A DNA stretch of 64,000 nt from Psychroserpens damuponensis (lineage in GTDB: Bacteria; Bacteroidota; Bacteroidia; Flavobacteriales; Flavobacteriaceae): the NCBI RefSeq assembly GCF_000826655.1, contig NZ_JXJO01000019.1, positions 62,001 through 126,000 on the forward strand, written 5' to 3'. Below are positions 26,889 through 35,576 of the stretch, one piece after another. A program made the translations under genes and the position numbers. The notes beneath the pieces were generated by a model, which had not been told where the DNA came from, searched no databases, and worked only from the letters and a program-made list of their open reading frames with translations. Each line of letters begins with the position of its first letter. The first letter of the stretch is position 1.

Positions 26889-28451
26889 ATGAAAACAGGA
26901 ATACATCTATTCGCTGCTGCTCTACTTTTAGTAAGTTGTGGAAGCTCAAATCAAAAAACAGTTAACAAAACTCCAGCTGACCCAACAATTTACGGCAACA
27001 CTATTACATCTGCCGAATTAAAAGACATGCTTTATATCTATGCTTCAGATGAATTTGAAGGTCGCGAGACTGGTGAACCTGGACAAAAAAAAGCTGTCAA
27101 TTATTTAAAAGATCAATATATAAAAATGGGTATTCCATCTCCATTATCTGGCGATAATTATTTTCAAGATGTACCTTTAGAAAAACAAAAAGCTCCAAAT
27201 GTAGAACTCGCTGTTAATGGAACTAAATTAGAAAACTACACCGATTTTCTAGTTTTAGGAAGTGCAGATTCTCAACACATAGAGATTAATGAAATCGTTT
27301 ATGTAGGTTACGGTATTGATACTGAAAATTATTCAGATTATAGAGATCAAGATGTCTATGGTAAAACAGTTATCTTTAAAGCTGGTGAACCAAAAGATGC
27401 TCAAGGAAACTACATCACCTCAGGCACTCCTGAAGAAACAAAATGGAGTTCTGGTAGAGCATCACTCTCTTCAAAAAGAAATGCAGCACAAGATAATGGT
27501 GCCAAAGCTGCCATCTTTTTAAATGATGAAATGATTACACAATATGGTCCATATTACCAACGTATTGCTGCCTCTGGAACTGCTGGTAGAATCTCATTAA
27601 AAAGCAACACGCCTCCAATGGTATTTATGATGGCTAATAACAAAACAGCATTAGCAATCCATCCTGCTATCATGGAATCTGACACAAAAAAAACAATCGC
27701 AACAAAAATTACAGGTACGATTAAAAGTCAATCTGAAGCTGTAAATTCAGAAAACGTAGTCGCGTTTTTAAAAGGAACCGAAAAACCCGATGAGATTGTC
27801 GTAATCTCTGCGCATCTAGATCATGAAGGGATTAAAGATGGCCAAGTCTATAATGGTGCAGATGATGACGGATCAGGAACTGTCGCAATTTTAGAAATTG
27901 CTCAAGCATTCAAAACTGCAGCAGATAAAGGTGATGGCCCAAAACGTTCCATCCTTTTCTTGCATGTTACAGGTGAAGAAAAAGGACTTTTAGGGTCTAG
28001 ACATTATACAGATAATGATCCCATTTTTCCTTTAGAAAATACGGTAGCCGATTTAAATATTGATATGATTGGCCGTACAGATCCAAAACGAGAAGGCGAC
28101 AGAAATTACCTCTATCTCATTGGTAGTGATAAGTTGAGTACTGAGTTACACGACATTTCCGAAGCCATGAATACAAAATATACCAATATCACCTTAGATT
28201 ATAAATTTAATGATGATAATGACCCAAATCGATTTTATTACAGAAGTGATCATTACAACTTTGCTAAAAATAACATTCCTGTGATTTTCTATTTCAATGG
28301 CACGCATGACGATTATCATCAACCAGGTGACACACCAGATAAAATTCAATATGATTTGCTAGAAAACAGAACACGTTTGGTATTTTACACCGCTTGGGAA
28401 GTTGCCAATCGTGATGCGAGACTTATTGTAGATAAAGCCGAAAACAAGTAG
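26889..28451 (+). CDS. M28-family zinc metallopeptidase lipoprotein with PA-like insert
   Basis: 520 residues; signal MKTGIHLFAAALLLVSCG. Compared with the upstream copy it has an extra domain between the N-terminal helix pair and the catalytic core (VGYGIDTENYSDYRDQDVYG, GAKAAIFLNDE), which is the protease-associated domain. Catalytic motifs: SAHLDHEG, YNGADDDGSGTVAI, VTGEEKGLLGS, NIDMIGRTDP, NGTHDDYHQPGDTPDKI. Outer-membrane or periplasmic peptidase. The last ~250 residues are nearly colinear with the upstream protein. Confidence 0.92.
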   Translation: MKTGIHLFAAALLLVSCGSSNQKTVNKTPADPTIYGNTITSAELKDMLYIYASDEFEGRETGEPGQKKAVNYLKDQYIKMGIPSPLSGDNYFQDVPLEKQKAPNVELAVNGTKLENYTDFLVLGSADSQHIEINEIVYVGYGIDTENYSDYRDQDVYGKTVIFKAGEPKDAQGNYITSGTPEETKWSSGRASLSSKRNAAQDNGAKAAIFLNDEMITQYGPYYQRIAASGTAGRISLKSNTPPMVFMMANNKTALAIHPAIMESDTKKTIATKITGTIKSQSEAVNSENVVAFLKGTEKPDEIVVISAHLDHEGIKDGQVYNGADDDGSGTVAILEIAQAFKTAADKGDGPKRSILFLHVTGEEKGLLGSRHYTDNDPIFPLENTVADLNIDMIGRTDPKREGDRNYLYLIGSDKLSTELHDISEAMNTKYTNITLDYKFNDDNDPNRFYYRSDHYNFAKNNIPVIFYFNGTHDDYHQPGDTPDKIQYDLLENRTRLVFYTAWEVANRDARLIVDKAENK

Positions 28452-28454
28452 TAT

Positions 28455-28538
28455 TTGGGCGTTACCCAAAAGGGTCGCGCTATACGCTGTATCTTTTTGC
28501 GAAAAGCAAAAAGGATGTCGCTGCTATCGCTAACGCAA
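28455..28538. repeat. REP-like palindromic element
   Basis: A GC-richer ~80-bp block in AT-rich DNA. Outer arms GCGTTA (28459-28464) and TAACGC (28531-28536), a GGGCGTTACCC head and an inner hairpin CTTTTTGC-gaaaa-GCAAAAAG (28493-28512). From memory, the GGGCGTTACCC...TAACGC type is a dispersed repeat in many flavobacterial genomes. Sits right behind the M28 gene stop and before a terminator. Confidence 0.65.
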
Positions 28539-28547
28539 AATAAATAG

Positions 28548-28594
28548 TAAAGGTTCAAGATTATTTTTTAATATCTTGGACCTTTATTTTTTTT
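28548..28594 (+). terminator. Terminator of the M28 peptidase genes
   Basis: AAAGGTTCAAGAT pairs with ATCTTGGACCTTT across a short T-rich loop with a few mismatches, followed by a run of T. Confidence 0.75.
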
Positions 28595-28614
28595 AAACCT
28601 CAAAAGACTAACAA

Positions 28615-29748
28615 ATGACAACCCAATCTTCAAGACTCAAAATAGGCGAAGGCAAAATTAGTGGTTACTTATCAATATTTTTAGCCATCGTATCCTTAGG
28701 CTTCGTAATTTGTGCTTACTTTCCAGATACGTTTACTACTAAAGATTTTAGAGACATCTACAATCCGCAAATTGTAAAATGGTCAATTCTTGGTGTTTTA
28801 ATACTATCCTTTGTATTTGCTTTCACAAGTTTTATTCTCAGCAAGAAAAAGCGCTACGGCTTTACCTCTACCATAATTATAGCTACAACTATTTTAATTG
28901 GCACTGCATTACCAGAAGGCACAGGAATACAAGATAAATCGTTTACCATTGGTTTAGATTGGCTATTAATAGATGTATTAGTCTCTGCCATCGTATTTAT
29001 TCCCATCGAGTTATTTTTACCAAAACGCTTAAACCAAACAAAGTTTCATGACGAATGGCGAACAGATTTAGTCTATTTTATTATAAGTCATTTATTTATT
29101 CAAATTATAGGAGTTATTGTACAATATCCTGCAACTACACTATTTGCTAACATAGGATTAGACGGTTTTCAAAGCACAATTCAATCTATACCATTTTTGC
29201 CTCAATTGTTTATTGCATTATTAGTTTCAGATTTATTTCAGTATACCGCACATTACTTCTTTCATAAAACCCCGTATTTATGGCGTTTTCATGCTGTACA
29301 TCATTCTACAAAAAACCTAGATTGGTTAGCAGGTTCTCGCACCCATTTTTTTGATTTGGTTGTTGTTCGCGCCATGTCGTTTATACCCATTTACGTGTGT
29401 GGCTTTAGCAGTTCGGTATTTTTTACTTATATCGTAATTGTTTCCTTTCAAGCCGTGTTAGCTCATGCTAATACAAGAATAAATTTTGGATTCTTAAAAT
29501 ATGTATTTGTGACACCACAATTTCATCATTGGCATCATAGTGATGACCCAAAAGCCTATGATAAAAACTTCGCTATTCATTTTCCATTTATAGATATGAT
29601 TTTTGGCACCTATTATGACGAAGGAAAAGAATGGCCAAAAAGTACTGGTTTAGGTGATGTACATTACCCTAAAGGTTATGGCAAACAGTTTGTATATCCG
29701 TTTGTTAAGAATCCTCAAGAGGATTTAGAGAATGCGAGTGAGCGATAG
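28615..29748 (+). CDS. Sterol desaturase/fatty acid hydroxylase superfamily protein
   Basis: 377 residues, membrane di-iron oxygenase family. Several membrane helices precede and surround the His clusters: HYFFHKT, WRFHAVHHSTKNLDW, TPQFHHWHHSDD and the later HFPFIDMIFGTYY. This HxxxH/HxxHH/HxxHH set binds two irons. Related enzymes hydroxylate or desaturate lipids; whether this one acts on fatty acids, carotenoids or lipid A cannot be told. Lone gene between a terminator and tRNA-His. Confidence 0.88.
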   Translation: MTTQSSRLKIGEGKISGYLSIFLAIVSLGFVICAYFPDTFTTKDFRDIYNPQIVKWSILGVLILSFVFAFTSFILSKKKRYGFTSTIIIATTILIGTALPEGTGIQDKSFTIGLDWLLIDVLVSAIVFIPIELFLPKRLNQTKFHDEWRTDLVYFIISHLFIQIIGVIVQYPATTLFANIGLDGFQSTIQSIPFLPQLFIALLVSDLFQYTAHYFFHKTPYLWRFHAVHHSTKNLDWLAGSRTHFFDLVVVRAMSFIPIYVCGFSSSVFFTYIVIVSFQAVLAHANTRINFGFLKYVFVTPQFHHWHHSDDPKAYDKNFAIHFPFIDMIFGTYYDEGKEWPKSTGLGDVHYPKGYGKQFVYPFVKNPQEDLENASER

Positions 29749-29807
29749 TCTAAAAGTATCAATAGTACAAAGGCATTAATTTTATGTAAATAATATTAAA
29801 AAAAACC

Positions 29808-29838
29808 TTTGTAGTAAAACTGAAAAGATTTACATTTG
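29808..29838 (+). promoter_or_regulatory. Promoter of tRNA-His
   Basis: TTTG (29808-29811), 19-base spacer, TACATTTG (29831-29838): a full Bacteroidetes promoter about 28 bases ahead of the tRNA. Confidence 0.75.
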
Positions 29839-29865
29839 CACACGCATTAAAAAATGTGCACAAAT

Positions 29866-29940
29866 GGTGGTTGTAGCTCAGCTGGTTAGAGCGTCGGTTT
29901 GTGGTACCGAAAGTCGCCGGTTCGAACCCGGTCTTCCACC
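29866..29940 (+). tRNA. tRNA-His (anticodon GTG)
   Basis: Cloverleaf with encoded G-1 (29866) opposite C73 (29940), the His identity pair. Anticodon loop TTGTGGT, anticodon stem TCGGT/ACCGA, T stem GCCGG/CCGGT. In the acceptor stem, positions 5 and 6 (TT) face 67 and 68 (TT), giving two U-U mismatches. CCA is not encoded. Terminator follows. Confidence 0.95.
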
Positions 29941-29949
29941 CAAAATAAC

Positions 29950-29979
29950 AAAGCTTCTCAGAAATGAGGAGCTTTTTTT
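29950..29979 (+). terminator. Intrinsic terminator of tRNA-His
   Basis: AAAGCTTCTCA / TGAGGAGCTTT stem with one T-G pair, loop GAAA, then a T-run. Confidence 0.88.
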
Positions 29980-30007
29980 GTGTCTAAATTTACTGGTTTT
30001 TAAATAG

Positions 30008-30748
30008 TTATGAAAAAACAGTACGTTTTAACAATTGCCAAATCAATATTATACCAATGATAATAGCATATTTAACCCATTTAATTTTTTGATTATTAGG
30101 TTTTTCTTCTTGAGAAACTTCTGGTTTAATTTTGCGATACTTTTTAAAAATCACCTGCTCCATTAATGCTTCGCCATCTGCATAATTTAAGGCTACTCCT
30201 AGTCGTCTAGCAGCAATTTTAAATGTAAATTCTTCCATAAGTTGGTCTTCGGCATATACCTCAGGATCATTGTCATAGGTCCAAAAATGAACACCATCTT
30301 TAAGTTTTGAGCTCTTATAGAGTTTGTTTTCTTCTACTAATCGAGGTCCAAACTCTAATTTATCTTCATTTGATGACATGCTTTTTAACCGTGTTTTTAT
30401 ACCATGCTCTATTAAAGAATAGCCATGATAATTTATGGCACTATGGCAAGCAACAGTAATAATTTCAGACGCTGGAAAAAGTGATATTAAACCTTTTTCA
30501 GTAGGTGTTAATTCTAAGTTTCTAGCACGCTCTAATGAAGTGGTTGTAAGTTGATAATCATCACAAATTATAATATTTCCGTTGAAATAACCAATATTTA
30601 TAGATTCATCTCTAGGATAGATACACTCATCTAAAGTACAGCTAGAACTGTATGTATAATCACCTTTACCAATTGTATTTAAAATAGCAATATCATCGTT
30701 GAAATGATCTTTATTTTCAATAATAATAAGTGAACATTTCCAACCCAT
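30008..30748 (-). CDS. Hypothetical protein with C-terminal membrane anchor
   Basis: 246 residues, no family recognised. The soluble part starts MGWKCSLIIIENKDHFND and holds a segment CDDYQLTTTSLERARNL and SEIITVACHSAINYHGYSLI. The end is a single membrane helix (WVKYAIIIGIILIWQLL) followed by a basic tail, so it is likely a tail-anchored inner-membrane protein. The gene follows bshB1 by 5 bases and is probably the last of that operon. Confidence 0.6.
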   Translation of the reverse strand: MGWKCSLIIIENKDHFNDDIAILNTIGKGDYTYSSSCTLDECIYPRDESINIGYFNGNIIICDDYQLTTTSLERARNLELTPTEKGLISLFPASEIITVACHSAINYHGYSLIEHGIKTRLKSMSSNEDKLEFGPRLVEENKLYKSSKLKDGVHFWTYDNDPEVYAEDQLMEEFTFKIAARRLGVALNYADGEALMEQVIFKKYRKIKPEVSQEEKPNNQKIKWVKYAIIIGIILIWQLLKRTVFS

Positions 30749-30753
30749 TTAAA

Positions 30754-31470
30754 TTATTTTAAATCGAATAGGCTGTCTACAGCCACGTAACGTTCTACGG
30801 TAAATCCTTCGGCATAATCTGACCCTATTAAACGTCCTAAATCTCTAGCTCTATAAACGACGCTATCTGTAAAATTTTTACTAGTAATTGGTGTTTCAGG
30901 TTCTGTATTATTTGGATCATAAAACTGTGTTTTATAGGCAAGCACTGATGCCATTTTTGTGTCTATAAATTCTGAAATATCTACGACGAAATCTGGTTCT
31001 ATATGTTTCCATTGGATATAATGGTAAACTTGTTTAGGACGCCATTTTTCTTGAGATTTACCATCTATAGTAGTTTCAATTTTTAAAAGTCCGCTTAAAA
31101 AACAAGCATCACTCACTAATTTACTTCCTTTACCATGATCTATATGCCTATCATCAATAGCATTACACAACACAATTTCTGGCTGATATTTACGTATCAT
31201 TTTAATTATTTCCAATTGGTGTGTTTTATCATTGATAAAAAAACCATCTGCAAATCCTAAATTCTCTCTCACTAAAGCTCCTAGAATTTTTGAAGCATCA
31301 TTGGCTTCTTGATCTCTGGTTAGCGCTGTACCACGAGTACCGAGTTCGCCACGTGTTAAATCTACAATACCTACTTTTTTTCCGTTAGCGATTTCTTTTG
31401 CTAGTGTACCACCACATCCTAATTCTATATCATCTGGATGTGCTCCAAATGCGAGTATATCTAATTTCAT
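30754..31470 (-). CDS. bshB1: Bacillithiol biosynthesis deacetylase BshB1
   Basis: LmbE/PIG-L fold zinc deacetylase of 238 residues that removes acetyl from GlcNAc-malate to give GlcN-malate, the second step of bacillithiol synthesis. Zinc motif GAHPDDIELGCGG and third ligand in DDRHIDHGKGS. DLTRGELGTRGT and the C-terminal GSDYAEGFTVERYVAVD are typical of BshB1. It implies that this organism uses bacillithiol as low-molecular thiol; bshA and bshC are not in the window. Confidence 0.93.
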   Translation of the reverse strand: MKLDILAFGAHPDDIELGCGGTLAKEIANGKKVGIVDLTRGELGTRGTALTRDQEANDASKILGALVRENLGFADGFFINDKTHQLEIIKMIRKYQPEIVLCNAIDDRHIDHGKGSKLVSDACFLSGLLKIETTIDGKSQEKWRPKQVYHYIQWKHIEPDFVVDISEFIDTKMASVLAYKTQFYDPNNTEPETPITSKNFTDSVVYRARDLGRLIGSDYAEGFTVERYVAVDSLFDLK

Positions 31471-31512
31471 TTACTTTTTATTTTTATTCAACGATGAACT
31501 CTTGGGTTTTGC

Positions 31513-32403
31513 CTAAGATTTCCATTGTTTTTGTTCTTCATCTGTTAGAAACGTCCAAGCCACTACTCTACTAATCTTGTTCCCTAATGCAATTTGAAGA
31601 ATTTTAAAATTGGTGGCTCCTAGTTTTTTCAAAGAAGTTTCCATACTTAACACGTGCTGTGTTCTAGATACCAGGCAGGTATACCAAAAACAGTTTGTTT
31701 TTTGCAATGAACTTTGATATAAATAATTATGTACAAATGCTTTTTCTCCTCCTGGATACCACAATTCTTTCGCTGTACCGCTAAAATTACGAACGACTTT
31801 ATGGGTTTGTTTCCCTAAACCTTTTTGTTTGAGCAACGTGCTTTCATTAGCGTGTTGTTCATCTTTATAAAATGGCGGATTACACATCACAGCACTCACC
31901 TTCTCATTAGGATCTAAAATTCCGGTGAGAATATTTTGTTCGTTATCTTGGTGACGTATTTCTATGGTTTTTTGAAGCTTATTTTTAGCGATTATCGTTT
32001 TAGCAGATTGAAGGGCTTGTGTATCAATTTCCGAAGCGATAAAATGCCATCCATATTCAGCTTGTCCTAAAAGTGGGTAAATACAGGTTGCTCCTGTTCC
32101 AATATCTAAAACCGTAATGTGTTTCTTCACACCAGATTTCTTAAGCAAATTATGCAACACATGGATGTACTCAACACGACCAGGAATTGGTGGACATAAA
32201 TTGGCATCGGGAAATTCCCAATAATCAATACCATAATGTTGTTTTAGTAAGGCTGTATTTAACGATTTTACTGCTTCAGGCTTAGCGAAGTCAATGGTTA
32301 CATTTCCGTAGGAATTAGTAAATATATATTGCTCTAGTTTAGGAAAACTCTTTACTAAAAGCTCAAAATCGTAACCTTTAGAATGTTTGTTGTTTTTATG
32401 CAA
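31513..32403 (-). CDS. rlmF: 23S rRNA (adenine-1618-N6)-methyltransferase
   Basis: 296 residues, SAM-dependent. Signature: SYGNVTIDFAKPEAVKSLN near the start, WEFPDANLCPPIPGRVEY, SAM loop VLDIGTGATCIYPLLG, catalytic NPPF in VMCNPPFYKDEQHA, and WYPGGEKAFV. It methylates A1618 of 23S rRNA. Its ATG overlaps the stop of the upstream Cys/Met enzyme gene by 8 bases, indicating translational coupling. Confidence 0.93.
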   Translation of the reverse strand: MHKNNKHSKGYDFELLVKSFPKLEQYIFTNSYGNVTIDFAKPEAVKSLNTALLKQHYGIDYWEFPDANLCPPIPGRVEYIHVLHNLLKKSGVKKHITVLDIGTGATCIYPLLGQAEYGWHFIASEIDTQALQSAKTIIAKNKLQKTIEIRHQDNEQNILTGILDPNEKVSAVMCNPPFYKDEQHANESTLLKQKGLGKQTHKVVRNFSGTAKELWYPGGEKAFVHNYLYQSSLQKTNCFWYTCLVSRTQHVLSMETSLKKLGATNFKILQIALGNKISRVVAWTFLTDEEQKQWKS

Positions 32404-33562
32404 AAGTTGCGGATTTAGTATTAGTTATTGCTTGATTAATATCGGTTTTTAAATCTTTAAATGTTTCTATTCCCACAGAGAATCGAATTAACTGATTACT
32501 TATACCAACAGCATCACGTTCTTGTTGAGTTAAGAGTGAGTGAGATGTTTGAGAAGGTAGTAACATGGTGCTTTCTACACCTGCCAAACTCATGGATGGT
32601 TTAATTAATTGAAGTTGTTTCATAAAAGCCATGGCATCAATATCACCAACCAATTCAAACGATAACATTGCGCCAAAATCATGCATTTGTTGTTTGGCTA
32701 ATTGGTGTTGTGGATGACTTTTTAAACCTGGATAATTAACTTTAGAAACCTCTTTATGTTGCTCTAAAAACTTAGCTAATTTTCGTGCATTTTTATTTTG
32801 TGCCTTAACGCGAAGTGCTAATGTTTTCATACTACGTTCTAACATCCAAACGGTCATATCACTTAAGCTTCCTCCTAAATTTTTGGAGACATTCCAAATA
32901 CGATCAATATGCTCTTTAGAACTTGCTACAGCTCCAGCCAAAATATCGCTATGACCTCCCAAATATTTTGTTGCTGAGTGCATGACTATATCAATTCCAA
33001 AATCTATTGGGTTTTGATTTACAGGACTTGCAAACGTGTTATCAATTGAAGTTACAATACCATTTGATTTTGCCAAATTAGCAACACCTTGTATGTCTGT
33101 TATGGTTAATAAAGGATTAGATGGTGTTTCAATATGGATTAGCTTAGTATTGGGTTGAATGGCTGCTTCAAAATCTGCAACAGCATAACCATTTGTGAAT
33201 GTATATTCAATACCATACTTATGAAATTCTTCACGAATAAAATTACTCGTGCCACCATATAATGTATTTTGAACCACCAAATGATCACCTTTTTGTAAAA
33301 AGGCTAGAAACATATGGCTAATTGCTGCCATACCGCTTCCAAAGATTAGAGCCATTTCAGTATGCTCAAGTGCTGCTATTTTTTTTGCTAAAAATTCTTG
33401 ATTTGGTGTATTAAAGTATCGTGGATAACGCTTAATATCAACATCCTCAAACTCATAAGAAGTTGATAAGTATATAGGTGAAACTGCACCTTTAAACTGC
33501 TTATCTTTGATTTCTCCTATATGTGTACAAATGGTATTTAAGCCTAATTTTTTCTTTGACAT
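32396..33562 (-). CDS. Cys/Met-metabolism PLP enzyme (cystathionine gamma-synthase/lyase-like)
   Basis: 388 residues, trans-sulfuration family. PLP Lys in MHSATKYLGGHSDI; IFGSGMAAISHMFLAF, HIETPSNPLLTITD and IDNTFASPVNQNP are cofactor motifs; substrate-region SLAGVESTMLLPSQTSHS. Within the family, gamma-synthase, gamma-lyase and methionine gamma-lyase are hard to split by motif. Heads an operon with rlmF, bshB1 and the unknown gene; a link through cysteine use for bacillithiol is an inference. Confidence 0.88.
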   Translation of the reverse strand: MSKKKLGLNTICTHIGEIKDKQFKGAVSPIYLSTSYEFEDVDIKRYPRYFNTPNQEFLAKKIAALEHTEMALIFGSGMAAISHMFLAFLQKGDHLVVQNTLYGGTSNFIREEFHKYGIEYTFTNGYAVADFEAAIQPNTKLIHIETPSNPLLTITDIQGVANLAKSNGIVTSIDNTFASPVNQNPIDFGIDIVMHSATKYLGGHSDILAGAVASSKEHIDRIWNVSKNLGGSLSDMTVWMLERSMKTLALRVKAQNKNARKLAKFLEQHKEVSKVNYPGLKSHPQHQLAKQQMHDFGAMLSFELVGDIDAMAFMKQLQLIKPSMSLAGVESTMLLPSQTSHSLLTQQERDAVGISNQLIRFSVGIETFKDLKTDINQAITNTKSATFA

Positions 33563-33631
33563 GTATTCTAAATTTGTAACCCTAAAATTACAAAAAAGAT
33601 TGGCATCAAATTGTATAGACTGTTGCCTTTA

Positions 33632-34447
33632 TTATTTAGAAATAATCAAGCGCTTATTAAATTTACCTGTTTTGGTTTTGAGACTCACTAAATATGTACC
33701 TTTAGAAATATTAGCTAATGAAACACTGTAATTATTAGCAGAACTAGTTGTTAAATTTGACCATTGTTTTACTTTTTGACCTAGAATATTGTAAAGATAA
33801 ATTTCTTGAACACTCAAGCCTTGAGCAACATTAATCTTTAAATCTTTTGTTGAACTAATATATCTAATTTGAGGTGTGGATAATTCATTTGTGCCTTGAG
33901 TAGACAATGTATTATCAGAAAAAACCATGGCATTTATATTATTAGTAAAGGTGATATAGAATCTATTTGTACTATCTCCTTCTGGCATTGCTTTAATAAG
34001 GTTACTATTTGTAATTGATGTTGTTACTCCATTTTGAGAATCATAAATATAAACCTCTATGGCTTCATCAAAATGTTCTAATCCTGTGAGTTCAAACTTA
34101 ACGTTGCCAGCATTAGTTAAAAATAAACCTAAAGGATATGCCTTAGAACTATGAAACTCACCAACGCCTTGTATAACGCAACGTTGCTCTCCAACCATCC
34201 AGCTACTATCATTTGCATAATTATCACTATTTACTGCATCATAACCGTAATCGTAACCATCTGAAGCTGCATTGTTAGATGTAAAAGCTAATAATAAATG
34301 ACGTTGAAAACCGGTAGATGTCGTAACATCTATGCGAACCCGTTGCACTTGATTACTGGTTGTAGAGTTATCATTTAAGGAGAAGCAAATGCCTTTTGTT
34401 GGCATTAAAAAAAACATAGCGAAGCATAGGTAGTAAAAGTGTTTCAT
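33632..34447 (-). CDS. Secreted protein with type IX sorting domain
   Basis: 271 residues with signal peptide (MKHFYYLCFAMFFLMPTKGIC). The ~180-residue cargo part (VRIDVTTSTGFQRHLLLAFT, GYDYGYDAVNSDNYANDSSW) matches small flavobacterial T9SS proteins with no known activity. Tail: LSVQEIYLYNILGQKVKQW and SLANISKGTYLVSLKT then KRLIISK. The upstream 263 bases to the next gene hold the promoter region of both divergent genes, without a clear -7 box. Confidence 0.82.
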   Translation of the reverse strand: MKHFYYLCFAMFFLMPTKGICFSLNDNSTTSNQVQRVRIDVTTSTGFQRHLLLAFTSNNAASDGYDYGYDAVNSDNYANDSSWMVGEQRCVIQGVGEFHSSKAYPLGLFLTNAGNVKFELTGLEHFDEAIEVYIYDSQNGVTTSITNSNLIKAMPEGDSTNRFYITFTNNINAMVFSDNTLSTQGTNELSTPQIRYISSTKDLKINVAQGLSVQEIYLYNILGQKVKQWSNLTTSSANNYSVSLANISKGTYLVSLKTKTGKFNKRLIISK

Positions 34448-34710
34448 TAGATTTGGGTTTAATGAACGATTATTTGGTTGGTGCTAATGTAATATTAAAA
34501 AGCACAATATTCCACAAAACGCATAAATATTCGATGAAATACATACTGATTTTAATTTTTAGATTTTTTTTTGATTTTAAAAATAAAATATGACACTTTA
34601 TCGAATATATCTACCATTGAACTCTTAAAAGCGACATTTCTCTATTGAACCTATTGAAAATCAACACGTATTTATATATATTCGTACCGCTAATTAATTC
34701 ACCCTAATAA

Positions 34711-35376
34711 ATGTTTAAAGCTGTATTATTTGATATGGACGGTGTAGTTGTGGACACCGAGCCTCTTCATCATAAGGCCTATTACCAAATGTTCAATGAT
34801 ATTAACATTGATGTACCAGAGGAACTTTACGCCTCTTTTACTGGCCAATCAACAATAGATATCTCTAACCAACTTATTTCTCATTTCAAATTACCCTTAG
34901 GTGCTCAAACTTTAATCGATATCAAACGTGAGCACTTCAAAACCCTTTTTAAAAATGACACCTCTCTTCAATTAATAGATGGTGTTTTAAATCTTATTAA
35001 GGACTATCACTCTAATGGTATGACCTTGGTGCTTGCATCTTCTGCCTCTATGAAAAATATCAATCGCATTTTTAAGCGTTTTGATTTGGATCAATATTTC
35101 ACTGCTAAAATTAGTGGTGCAGATTTAGAAGCCTCTAAGCCTCATCCTGAGATTTTTATTAAAGCTGCAGAATTATCTGGTCATTCACCAAAAGATTGCT
35201 TTGTTATTGAAGATTCTACTAACGGAATAACTGCTGCAAAAGCTGCTAATATATTTTGCGTAGGCTACAATAGTTTACATAGTAAAGATCAAGATTATAG
35301 TAAAGCAGACATGGTGATTTCTAGTTTTGAGAACATAGCTTATCAAACTCTTAGCAAGCAATTTGCTACAGTTTAA
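34711..35376 (+). CDS. HAD-superfamily phosphatase (beta-phosphoglucomutase-like)
   Basis: 221 residues, HAD subfamily IA with cap. Motif I LFDMDGVVVDTEPLH, motif II VLASSAS, motif III KPHPEIF, motif IV FVIEDSTNGITAAKAA. Members dephosphorylate sugar phosphates or isomerise beta-glucose 1-phosphate. The substrate is not predictable. A small basic gene follows 12 bases on. Confidence 0.9.
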   Translation: MFKAVLFDMDGVVVDTEPLHHKAYYQMFNDINIDVPEELYASFTGQSTIDISNQLISHFKLPLGAQTLIDIKREHFKTLFKNDTSLQLIDGVLNLIKDYHSNGMTLVLASSASMKNINRIFKRFDLDQYFTAKISGADLEASKPHPEIFIKAAELSGHSPKDCFVIEDSTNGITAAKAANIFCVGYNSLHSKDQDYSKADMVISSFENIAYQTLSKQFATV

Positions 35377-35388
35377 TTACATTTAGAC

Positions 35389-35535
35389 ATGCCTAAGCCT
35401 AGAGGACAAAAAAACCAAAACAATAAAGCCAAGCATTCTAAGCTCATAGCGCAAAAAAAGAATAAGCTTAAAAAAGAAGCCGATTTACGAAAAGAACGCT
35501 TGAGAGCTATTGTTAATAAAACAAAAGAATCTTGA
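35389..35535 (+). CDS. Small highly basic protein (48 aa)
   Basis: ATG 35389 to TGA 35535. The start reads MPKPRGQKNQNNKAKHSKL; the rest continues with Lys/Arg-rich helix up to IVNKTKES. About 40 percent of residues are K or R and there is no hydrophobic core, so it may bind nucleic acid or ribosome. Similar small proteins occur in flavobacteria as far as I recall. Its position just behind the HAD gene suggests one transcript. Confidence 0.55.
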   Translation: MPKPRGQKNQNNKAKHSKLIAQKKNKLKKEADLRKERLRAIVNKTKES

Positions 35536-35576
35536 TTTAATTTGTATCTCGCTGTTTGGTTAGTTATAAATAAAGT

